Source: Oligoflexia bacterium (GTDB lineage Bacteria > Bdellovibrionota_C > UBA2361 > JAFLCA01). Taken from it: a stretch of DNA of 64,000 nucleotides. The position numbers and the translations under genes were made by a program. Shown piece by piece: positions 16,470-24,362 of the stretch (position 1 is its first letter; each line of letters starts with the position of its first letter). The notes beneath the pieces are model-generated. The model was given only the letters and a program-made list of their open reading frames with translations. It was not told where the DNA came from and searched no databases. The stretch lies in the NCBI GenBank assembly GCA_019694465.1, contig JAIBBV010000013.1, positions 1 through 64,000 on the forward strand. Direction: 5' to 3'.

Positions 16470-18704
16470 ATGCCAAATCTTGTAAACATCGTTATCCCCC
16501 CGCTGCCTCAAGCTTACACCTACGCGGTGCCCGAGGAGATCGAACAAGATGTAGAAATAGGGAGCCGTGTTGTCGTACCGCTTGGCAAGCGCCACGCACA
16601 TGGATATGTAGTTTCAAAATTTCCACTGACCGAGGAACGTGAACAATCACTGGCTGACATTAAGCTCAAACCAGTCAGCACTGATGGCAAGGGCCGACCG
16701 TGTTTTTCAGTCAGCCAGCTGCGTTTTTTTGAGTGGATAGCAAAATATTATGGTGATTCGCTCGCTAATGTGATCGACGTAGCAATACCCCCGATCGCTC
16801 CACGCAAGTTTCAGCGGCTGGTGCAACTCATAGGTCTATCAAGCAGCGCCTCATTACGGGGCGCGCTGCAGCGGAAGATAGTCGAACGACTGCAGCACGA
16901 AAAACAGCCGCTTCCGATGGAAGCGCTAACGCGAGAATTTCGCGGCGCACCTGCAGCTGTTAGGGCGCTAGCCGCGGCCCAAATAGTCTTGGTAACAGAA
17001 GCAGAACTAGTCGATCAGTATCTCCCCAGCACACAAGCACCGAGGTGGGCCAAGACGGAAGTAAAGCTCACCGCGCAACAACGCGACGCCTTAGGAATAT
17101 TATCGAAAGCGCTATGTGCAGAAACTTACAGCCCATTTTTACTGCATGGCGTGACTGGTAGCGGCAAGACTGAAGTCTATATTGAGGCAATTCGTGAAGT
17201 TTTAACTCTGGGAAAATCGGCCCTAGTAATTGTCCCTGAGATAGCGCTTACGCCCCAACTTATCGATCGTTTCAGAGTAAGACTTGGCGATAATTTGGCT
17301 ATTCTGCATAGCGCACTAAATCGACGCGCACGCTGGGACTCTTGGCGCGCACTGCTTGAAGGACGCGCACATGTAGCGATTGGTGCACGCTCCGGAATTT
17401 TTGCACCGCTACACAAGCTCGGATTGATCATTGTCGATGAAGAACATGAGAGCTCCTACAAACAAGCGGAAGGCTTGCGCTATCATGCACGTGATTTGGC
17501 CCTAGTTCGTGGCAAGCTTGAGAACTGCCCGGTCGTATTGGGATCAGCCACCCCGTCTCTAGAAAGTTACGCCCATGCAAAAGCGGGGCACTATACTTTA
17601 CTTAACCTACCTACACGGCCCGGTAGCACTCAGCAGCCAAGTGTCGAAATTGTCGATCTTAATAAAATTGCGCCTTGGGATATGCCAACACGCAGTATCT
17701 CCCCGCAACTCCAAAAATCTCTCTTGGAGGTAATAGCTCGCGGTGAGCAGGCTTTCCTACTCTATAACCGCAGAGGATTCGCTAGCTATCTTCAGTGTAA
17801 GAATTGCAACACCGTAATTGAGTGTCCGAATTGCTCTGTCACTCTAACCTACCATCGCACTCGCAATGAACTACTTTGTCACTACTGCAATCTAACCATG
17901 GTTCCGCCGCAGTTTTGTTCAGCCTGCACCCCCACTGAGGATAAGGGTCCTGGAGTTTTGGAGCAACGCGGAGCAGGAACAGAAAAAATTTTTGAGGAGC
18001 TTGCTGAGTTGCTACCAGGAGTTGCTATTGGCAGGCTTGATCGTGATTCCGCCCTGGATGAGCAAACTTATCGCGGGATTCTCGATCAAGTCCGCGATGG
18101 GACGCTGCAAGTTCTGGTAGGCACACAAATGATTGCGAAGGGGCATGATCTTCCCGGTGTAACATTGGTCGGTGTAGTCGACTGTGATATCGGCCTGCAC
18201 ATTCCAGATTTCCGCGCTAGTGAACGAGCATTTCAACTTCTAACACAAGCAGCCGGGCGCGCAGGCCGCGGCGACAAACCTGGCAGAGTAATTCTGCAAA
18301 CCCGCATTCCACAGCACCCCAGCATACGTCACACAGCGCAGAATGATTACAACGCATTCGCTGCCTTTGAGCTGGAGCGCCGGGTTAAGACAAACTATCC
18401 GCCCCAAAGTCGCCTCTTGCGCATATTGGCTAGCTCAGCCGACAAGACTCTGGCGCGCGACACCTTAGCCAGACTCAGGATGCAGCTAGATACATTCGCG
18501 CGGGAAGAAAAACTCCCCATTACCATATTGGGTCCGACTGCCGCTCCAATTGCTAAAATTAAGACCCACTGGCGCGCGCACATGCTTATTAAGGCAGCAG
18601 CCGCTCCACAATTGTTGCGAGTTATGCATGTGCTTAACCAAGAACGCTACAAATCTAAGAAAGTACGACTTGTGCTTGATATGGATCCGCAAGATTTGAT
18701 GTAG
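16470..18704 (+). CDS. priA: Primosomal replication restart helicase PriA
   Basis: PriA recognises stalled replication forks and reloads the replisome. The 744-residue protein has an N-terminal DNA-binding domain, Walker A in GVTGSGKTEVY (about residues 230-238), the DEEH box (VDEEHESSYKQ) and paired zinc-binding cysteines (CKNC, CPNC, CHYC, CSAC) between about 447 and 485. Helicase motifs follow (GTQMIAKGHD, then QAAGRAGRG). All expected motifs are intact. It is a single-gene unit, divergent from pilM. Confidence 0.97.
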   Translation: MPNLVNIVIPPLPQAYTYAVPEEIEQDVEIGSRVVVPLGKRHAHGYVVSKFPLTEEREQSLADIKLKPVSTDGKGRPCFSVSQLRFFEWIAKYYGDSLANVIDVAIPPIAPRKFQRLVQLIGLSSSASLRGALQRKIVERLQHEKQPLPMEALTREFRGAPAAVRALAAAQIVLVTEAELVDQYLPSTQAPRWAKTEVKLTAQQRDALGILSKALCAETYSPFLLHGVTGSGKTEVYIEAIREVLTLGKSALVIVPEIALTPQLIDRFRVRLGDNLAILHSALNRRARWDSWRALLEGRAHVAIGARSGIFAPLHKLGLIIVDEEHESSYKQAEGLRYHARDLALVRGKLENCPVVLGSATPSLESYAHAKAGHYTLLNLPTRPGSTQQPSVEIVDLNKIAPWDMPTRSISPQLQKSLLEVIARGEQAFLLYNRRGFASYLQCKNCNTVIECPNCSVTLTYHRTRNELLCHYCNLTMVPPQFCSACTPTEDKGPGVLEQRGAGTEKIFEELAELLPGVAIGRLDRDSALDEQTYRGILDQVRDGTLQVLVGTQMIAKGHDLPGVTLVGVVDCDIGLHIPDFRASERAFQLLTQAAGRAGRGDKPGRVILQTRIPQHPSIRHTAQNDYNAFAAFELERRVKTNYPPQSRLLRILASSADKTLARDTLARLRMQLDTFAREEKLPITILGPTAAPIAKIKTHWRAHMLIKAAAAPQLLRVMHVLNQERYKSKKVRLVLDMDPQDLM

Positions 18705-18732
18705 CGCACAACGCTATGCGAATGGAGCGATA

Positions 18733-18897
18733 TCATGAAGTCTCGATATGATTCTTCAAGCGCTCATTGAATTCAACCCGTGCAGCTGCGACCATGCTCC
18801 CGTCTGTAGAATCCGGGAACCCCTTTCGATATCGCATCAATGTCTCATTCAGTTGAATACTCTGAGTACGCGCTGCGCGACAACGGCGATACGACAA
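18733..18897 (-). CDS. Possible 54-residue small protein
   Basis: A minus-strand frame from a TTG at 18897 encodes a hydrophilic, helix-like 54-residue peptide (RTQSIQLNETLMRYRKGFP, then AAARVEFNERLKNHIETS) ending at 18733. An internal ATG would give about 34 residues. The composition looks like real protein and the frame follows the coiled-coil gene on the same strand. However, there is no clear ribosome binding site and no family is recognised. Confidence 0.3.
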   Translation of the reverse strand: MSYRRCRAARTQSIQLNETLMRYRKGFPDSTDGSMVAAARVEFNERLKNHIETS

Positions 18898-18927
18898 AAT
18901 AGTTAATATTATTAGCTAACTAGACTT

Positions 18928-18955
18928 GCCTCATTATAACACTTAGGAATGAGGC
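18928..18955. other. Hairpin at the 3' end of the coiled-coil gene
   Basis: An 8-bp inverted repeat (gcctcatt/aatgaggc) with a 12-base loop touches the stop codon of the coiled-coil gene. It could help end or stabilise that transcript, but there is no T-run after it on the minus strand. Confidence 0.35.
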
Positions 18956-19644
18956 TATTCCTCTTTTTTCTGGCCCATCATCGCTTCCGCTTCAGAGAAC
19001 TTCTCATAAAGCTGTGCGTACTCGATGTCCAGCGCGTCATAGCGCTGTTTCAAAAGGAAGTACTGATCGTTACCCTGCTCAATCTGTAGCAACATCTCAG
19101 TTGCCTTTTGTTCAGTTTGAATCAGCTGAGTCTTCATCGTCTGGAGCTGCTCTTTTACCTGAGCGCTGGCTTCAATTTGCCCTAAAAACATTTCCATTTG
19201 CTCAGCCGAAGCAGCAATTTGCTGTTTCAAGGAATCATTTTTCTGAGCCAGCTCTTTCTCTTTTTTCTTGAGAATATTGAGCTCTTCTTTGGTCTCGATT
19301 CCACTGGCCTCAAGTTCGCGCTCAATTTCCTCTAACTCACGCAAGCGTGTTTCGATGGTTTCAAGCTCGGCCTGCGTTATAGTTATGCGACCTCGTTCCG
19401 CCTTTACAGCTTCCTGCAACCCTTTAACTTCTCGCCCCTTCGCCGCAACTCCCGGAAGCTCAATCATGGCAAGGTAAAGCTCTTCAAGCTTATCCTTAAG
19501 GGCAGTTACCTCCTTTAGCCTACCTTTAAGCGCAGCCATCCCAGTCGCGGCACTACCAGAGCTCTGTGTGCTCTTGAGGATAAAGAACATCACAACGCCT
19601 ACCAAGACGAACTCAACCAGGGCTATGACGATAATCATCACCAT
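18955..19644 (-). CDS. Membrane-anchored coiled-coil protein
   Basis: The 229-residue protein begins with one membrane span (about residues 3-24, MIIVIALVEFVLVGVVMFFI). From about residue 40 to the end it is an almost continuous coiled coil rich in Glu, Lys, Gln and Leu (ERGRITITQAELETIETRL, LRELEEIERELEASGIETK). With no cleavable signal the orientation is uncertain. It starts 8 bases after the VWA-domain gene and is surely co-transcribed with it, so the two may form a membrane complex. No specific family is recognised. Confidence 0.75.
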   Translation of the reverse strand: MVMIIVIALVEFVLVGVVMFFILKSTQSSGSAATGMAALKGRLKEVTALKDKLEELYLAMIELPGVAAKGREVKGLQEAVKAERGRITITQAELETIETRLRELEEIERELEASGIETKEELNILKKKEKELAQKNDSLKQQIAASAEQMEMFLGQIEASAQVKEQLQTMKTQLIQTEQKATEMLLQIEQGNDQYFLLKQRYDALDIEYAQLYEKFSEAEAMMGQKKEE

Positions 19645-19652
19645 ATGTGCGC

Positions 19653-21902
19653 CTATTCCTTGGCCTCCTGCTCACCCTCTGGCGCCTGGGCTGCCTCGCC
19701 AGCCTCTGCCCCTTGTGCGGCTGCATCTGCGGCAGGCGCAGCCTCAGTGGACTCTTGGGCAGACCCAGCTTCAGGTGCTGCTTGGGCTGCCTCGCTCGCG
19801 GCAGGAGCAGCTGTAGCTGCAGTGCCTGCTGGGACACCTCGCAGTGGAAGCGCTGATACTTTATCCTCGGCCAAGCGTGGATCGTTAATATCAATCTCAG
19901 TCTGAGCTGCTACACTTTCAAGGTGCGCGATCGCTGCCTCGACATCCGAAAGCGGGGCAAAGGTAGGAAGAGTAAACGAAGCCTGCACAGACGACTTTCG
20001 CAGCAAAGTAATACACACTCCGCCAGCGGCTATATTAACCAGGGTCACAAGAATAATCGGAAGCAGCGGGGACTCTGGCTCTTGTTTCTTTTCGACAACC
20101 AAAACCTCCTCTGCTACCTCTCCTTCCTCAAGTGTAATCTTTTCAAAAAGCAACTCGTTGCTTTCCTCGCTTACACGCCCCTTTTTCTTTTCGGCGCTAA
20201 GGAAAGCTTGCACCTCGTAAATTCCGTCGTGCGGAAGCGCAGAAGCAGCAGCACGGTAGGTCAAGGCGTCGCCACCAGATCCAACTGGGACAGAGAAGCG
20301 CTTCTTATTCTTATCAATAGCGACAACTTTCACTTCAATGTTCTTATACGCGCTAACATCTGGACTAAGTTCAATCAAAAATACTTGTCCCGTAACTGGA
20401 GTTTCCTCGCCTTTCGCTTGCCCCTCGCCATGTCCTGTCTGGCCCTCTTCGCCATGCCCAGCATGAGCATCTGACTCACCTTCGGCAGCAGCGTGATCAG
20501 ACTTTGAATCCTGCCCTCCAGAAACAGATAGAGAAATAACTCGCGGCTTAAGGCGGAAACTTATCTGCTGCCGCCTTTCAAATGTGGGGGCGTTAGACAC
20601 GACTTGCAACTTGTACTCGCCAGGGTCCCTAAGGTCGACTAAGTACGAGAATATTCCATCACGAGGAATCTTATCGCCATGCGTACCATCGTCGTACAAA
20701 GTTTCACGCAGTACTGGCTCCGAGACACGATCGGTAGGAATGATTTGGAAGGCAAAGCGCGTTGAGCCCGCCATTTCCGGAAGGATCACTGGCTTCTCAG
20801 ACTCATACAAGCGAGCTTGCAGAAGCTGAGGACTACCCACATTTACTGTCGCAGGCCAGTCAGTCACAAGCTTGAGGTTAGTTAACAACGTAGCAAAGCC
20901 TTCCGTAGAGATAAGCCCCTGAACTTGCCAGTCTCCCACTTCAGGCTTAACGATTGTAACAACATCAAACTTTTGCCCCTTAAACCATTTCACCTCAGCA
21001 GGATGGTTTATTGAATCAAGCGTTTTCCCACTAGGGCTACGCAACTGCAAATCCCCGCCATCTTCTCGGTTAATATAGAATGTAGCCTCTTCGACATTGC
21101 CATCTAAGCGAAAACCCTTAGAGGTAAGCGGAAGCATCTGCGGTTTTTTAACAACCAGGAATAGGTCTGCATAAGACTCATGCACCTTATCTGCATCCGG
21201 CGTGAACCAATGCGACCCCTCAGTCGACAAGGCAATCTGCTGCAATAGCTCCCTATCTGCCTGATCGCTAAAGGCCAGCGTATGAATCTTAATCCCCTTA
21301 GCCTTAAGCTCAGGAACATAATTGTTCATCAAGTCGGCGGTAAGAAGGGGGGACGAGCCAACTGCTGGGTTCGGATCCATTTTTCCATCAGACAACAGTA
21401 CAATTACTGAGTTTGCGTCTTCGCGGGCCTCTTTCTCCAAAATATCCTTGGCCGCTCTTACGCCAGATAAAATGTCAGTGTACTCACCCGAGTCTCCCAC
21501 TTGGGAAAGCTGTTGGTTTATGGAAGCAGTTTGCTCACGCTCATATGGACTAAGTGGCCGTATTACGCGAGCTTCATTATCGAAAGCAACAATTGATAGT
21601 CTGTCGCCTGGCTTCAAGAATTGAATGAAAAGCTTGGCTCCTTCGTCCCGAAGGCGCTTAGGGTCCGTCACTCGCATACTGCCCGAGGCATCCAGCAAGA
21701 GTACAGCATCGACTTTTTCGATATTATCAGCCTTCAACTCACGCTGTTCCGCGCTCAAAGAGCCTACAATTAGAACGGCTGCGCTAAATATTGCGATTCC
21801 CAAGGATCGGACAGCGCTGCTGGTCACACAGCTAGAGCGATGAAAGCCGCTTCGAATGGGCTTCCCAAAATTCAATAGCAGCGAAGTAATACCTTTCATC
21901 AT
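19653..21902 (-). CDS. VWA-domain membrane protein with His-rich linker
   Basis: The 749-residue protein has a signal or anchor (about 33-51), then a von Willebrand A domain from about 64 to 250 with an intact metal site: DASGSM (Asp71, Ser73, Ser75), the EYTDI threonine and LLSDGKMDPN. Beta-sandwich regions follow (ARLYESEKPVILPEMAGST, GTHGDKIPRDGIFSY). A His/Glu/Gly-rich stretch (about 470-500), a second membrane span (about 640-660) and an alanine/glutamate-rich C-terminus complete it. The VWA part is probably periplasmic. It is paired with the coiled-coil gene. Its ligand is unknown. Confidence 0.8.
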   Translation of the reverse strand: MMKGITSLLLNFGKPIRSGFHRSSCVTSSAVRSLGIAIFSAAVLIVGSLSAEQRELKADNIEKVDAVLLLDASGSMRVTDPKRLRDEGAKLFIQFLKPGDRLSIVAFDNEARVIRPLSPYEREQTASINQQLSQVGDSGEYTDILSGVRAAKDILEKEAREDANSVIVLLSDGKMDPNPAVGSSPLLTADLMNNYVPELKAKGIKIHTLAFSDQADRELLQQIALSTEGSHWFTPDADKVHESYADLFLVVKKPQMLPLTSKGFRLDGNVEEATFYINREDGGDLQLRSPSGKTLDSINHPAEVKWFKGQKFDVVTIVKPEVGDWQVQGLISTEGFATLLTNLKLVTDWPATVNVGSPQLLQARLYESEKPVILPEMAGSTRFAFQIIPTDRVSEPVLRETLYDDGTHGDKIPRDGIFSYLVDLRDPGEYKLQVVSNAPTFERRQQISFRLKPRVISLSVSGGQDSKSDHAAAEGESDAHAGHGEEGQTGHGEGQAKGEETPVTGQVFLIELSPDVSAYKNIEVKVVAIDKNKKRFSVPVGSGGDALTYRAAASALPHDGIYEVQAFLSAEKKKGRVSEESNELLFEKITLEEGEVAEEVLVVEKKQEPESPLLPIILVTLVNIAAGGVCITLLRKSSVQASFTLPTFAPLSDVEAAIAHLESVAAQTEIDINDPRLAEDKVSALPLRGVPAGTAATAAPAASEAAQAAPEAGSAQESTEAAPAADAAAQGAEAGEAAQAPEGEQEAKE

Positions 21903-22269
21903 TATTACGTATTCTCAGTTAGGCAGTAGTAGTTCGCTCAAGATGAAAAGACTCTTCGATTTCCTAGCTTTATCTGGCACCGAATCTGGCCAATTGCCTA
22001 CCAGCTCAACTATGGCGCAAAATAAACAGTAGCCCCCTAAGCATAGATAACAAAAGAAGGGCCTGGCTTGATGGAACGATAGTTAAGACTAATTATTTGG
22101 CTTAAAAGGGGCCACCATTGTAGCAACGCTACATCGACATACCCTTTAAGCGGCCTAAGTACCCCGATCGTTCCGTCCAGCAGCTCTTGTTTTGTTACTA
22201 GCTCATAGACAAAACAACAAGTTAGCGATAAATCGACAAACTGTAAATCGGTTAGAAGTGGTTTCAAAA
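21903..22269. other. Divergent region between the VWA gene and the cyclophilin-like gene
   Basis: About 370 bases with no gene I can support. They should contain promoters for the two divergent genes. A plus-strand frame beginning at a non-ATG codon at 22192 continues into the cyclophilin-like gene, so the true 5' limit of that gene is uncertain. No clear promoter or hairpin was seen. Confidence 0.3.
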
Positions 22270-23088
22270 ATGCTCCTTATGCGGTTTGACAATCTGCGGC
22301 ATTATGCGTGCGCCATGCCCGCAGCCATATCAAAATTATCAAGTTTAGAGCGCTGCTCTTCTAAAACCTCCACCCATGGCAGCCTCTTCCAAAAGTCCCT
22401 GCTAGCCATGCAAAGATTCTCCAAGCGAACTACGATAGCGCTAGTAGTGAAAAAGACGAGCCAACCTTCTGGTTTAACAACTTTTTTCAGCCCCCTGGCG
22501 GCTCGACTGCCAACCACTAGACTGCCCCTGGTTTCGTATTGGACTCTGCTTGTGCTGCTTTTTCTAGGGCCCTTGGTGAGCCAAGTAATTGCCGAGAGCG
22601 ATCCCCCCTTCAATCTTCCACCCAAGCAAGAACTACAGAAGCTACAAAGCGCCATAATTTACACAGGCAAAGGTGAAATATACTTTGAGCTTTATCCACA
22701 AGATGCTCCATGGCACGTTGCCAACTTCAAGTACCTTGCAGACAAGGGATTTTATAGAAACCGGCGTTTCCACCTTTACTACCCAGGATATGTTATTCAG
22801 GGCGGTTCGCCGGATGGTAAGCCAAGTGGTGGACCCGGGTATTCGCTTCCCGCAGAGTTCAACAAACACCCACATGAACTTGGAACGCTGGGTATGGCTC
22901 GTCAGCCGGACTACATAAACCCGGAGCGCCGCTCAAATGGCAGCCAGTTCCATATCCTGTTAAGTGACGCCCCACATATGGATGGCGCTTACACTGTCTT
23001 TGGCAAAGTCGTTAAAGGGCTTAATGTTTTGCAGAAGCTACGCAAGGATGACCTGATTCAAGATATTAAGGTCTATATCAGCAGATAG
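22270..23088 (+). CDS. Exported cyclophilin-type peptidyl-prolyl isomerase-like protein
   Basis: The C-terminal 150 residues form a cyclophilin domain: GEIYFELYPQDAPWHVANF, PGYVIQGGSPDGKP, GTLGMARQPDYINP and DGAYTVFGKV. Such enzymes isomerise proline peptide bonds during folding. A hydrophobic signal (YWTLLVLLFLGPLVSQVIA) lies about 80 residues after this start, so translation probably starts later (for example ATG 22408); no good ribosome binding site decides it. The catalytic Arg of the FHR motif is replaced by Leu (FHLYYPG), so activity is doubtful. Confidence 0.8.
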   Translation: MLLMRFDNLRHYACAMPAAISKLSSLERCSSKTSTHGSLFQKSLLAMQRFSKRTTIALVVKKTSQPSGLTTFFSPLAARLPTTRLPLVSYWTLLVLLFLGPLVSQVIAESDPPFNLPPKQELQKLQSAIIYTGKGEIYFELYPQDAPWHVANFKYLADKGFYRNRRFHLYYPGYVIQGGSPDGKPSGGPGYSLPAEFNKHPHELGTLGMARQPDYINPERRSNGSQFHILLSDAPHMDGAYTVFGKVVKGLNVLQKLRKDDLIQDIKVYISR

Positions 23089-23299
23089 TTCCTGCTTATC
23101 CTAAGGGAAAATACAATTCCACCCATTTTATTAAAGGCTACTAACGTCGCATAGCAAGACGAGGAAGATCTGTTTTGCCTTGGAGTGCTTGGGTCAGCGA
23201 TTGTCACCCAACGTGCCAGATTCAGATATTAACCAAAGAAGCTCTGGGCAAAAGCCTCGTGCCTAAAAAGTTTGGTATCAATATTTTTGGTGGCACTTT

Positions 23300-24262
23300 A
23301 TGCTAACATTACATTTTATGCGGAATAGCAGGCCAAATATTGTCCCAGAAAATACATGCACATACGCTGTCAGTAATCCGTTTGACCGGAGATCCGCTTC
23401 TTACAAGCTCACCTGCTTAAAGTCTGAACAGTACATTGGCCCGCACATGCGAAAGGAGCGCTCTTTTTACGAATCCTTCTGTCTATATTTTTTGGCCACG
23501 ACTTTACCTAAAAATGGGAATATCTTAGATATTGGGGCGCATATTGGCACCTATGCTACTTATTTGAGCCGCTGCGTGCCTTTGGGGCGTGTGTTTGCGT
23601 TTGAGCCGCAACTTCCAATCTTCAAACTTTTGCAGAAAAATCTATACGATAACGGAATACAAAACTGCACCCCCTATCAACTTGGAGCAGCACACCGCTA
23701 CTGTACGTCCGCTATGGAGAGAACATCACGTGACGGTATGGGTATAGGTCTGGCGCCGACCTACCAAGGTGATGCTCCGCGTTATAACTATGGAGGGCTC
23801 GCCCTCGGCATCGGAGGCCAAAAAGTTAAGTGCGTACCACTAAGTACCTTCTGTAGTCGCAATAAGATTCGAAAGGTAGACCTGATTAAGGTAGATGTGG
23901 AAGGAGCAGAGCCTTTTGTTTTCTTCGGCGCTCGCCATTTAATACGTCGCTGTCGGCCAGTTATTATTTTTGAAAGTAATTCAAAGCGGGTGACAAAGCA
24001 GATGGCCAATGGCCTTGGAGCGCAGATCACATCCCACTCAGCCTGCTTCGATGTGCGTTCATGCTGTAGCGAAGAGCAAGGCTATTTATATCTTCGTTTG
24101 AGATTTCACGATAACATTGTGCTCTTGCCTAAGGAGCGCCTCACTCATTCCACGAAGCGCTTACTTAAGTTCTTCTCGAAGGAACGCAGCGATAGTGATT
24201 ATTTTAGTCACATGTATGTGCTAAGGCAGGATCCCAGGCCCACCCAGCTGCGGTCTATCTAG
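23300..24262 (+). CDS. FkbM family methyltransferase
   Basis: This 320-residue protein has the SAM-binding motif I of FkbM-type O-methyltransferases (NILDIGAHIGTYATYLSR, about 76-93) and the acidic FAFEPQ motif II. The family signature DLIKVDVEGAEPFVFFGA follows near residue 200. FkbM enzymes methylate sugars or small molecules, often in surface polysaccharide or natural-product pathways. The C-terminal 80 residues have no match I recognise. It stands alone, convergent with the PBP1A gene, so the substrate cannot be inferred. Confidence 0.88.
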   Translation: MLTLHFMRNSRPNIVPENTCTYAVSNPFDRRSASYKLTCLKSEQYIGPHMRKERSFYESFCLYFLATTLPKNGNILDIGAHIGTYATYLSRCVPLGRVFAFEPQLPIFKLLQKNLYDNGIQNCTPYQLGAAHRYCTSAMERTSRDGMGIGLAPTYQGDAPRYNYGGLALGIGGQKVKCVPLSTFCSRNKIRKVDLIKVDVEGAEPFVFFGARHLIRRCRPVIIFESNSKRVTKQMANGLGAQITSHSACFDVRSCCSEEQGYLYLRLRFHDNIVLLPKERLTHSTKRLLKFFSKERSDSDYFSHMYVLRQDPRPTQLRSI

Positions 24263-24362
24263 CCGTATTACTAAATTTGAGCAACTCGGCCAGCTTTCAG
24301 TGAGTAAGCCATTTAGCATATGCGCTCAAACTAAGTATCTAGATCGCAATTACACTAGCGGC

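Noticed and set aside
22302..22655. 117-codon minus-strand frame over the cyclophilin-like gene
   Set aside because: It is antisense to a supported coding region and has no features of its own.
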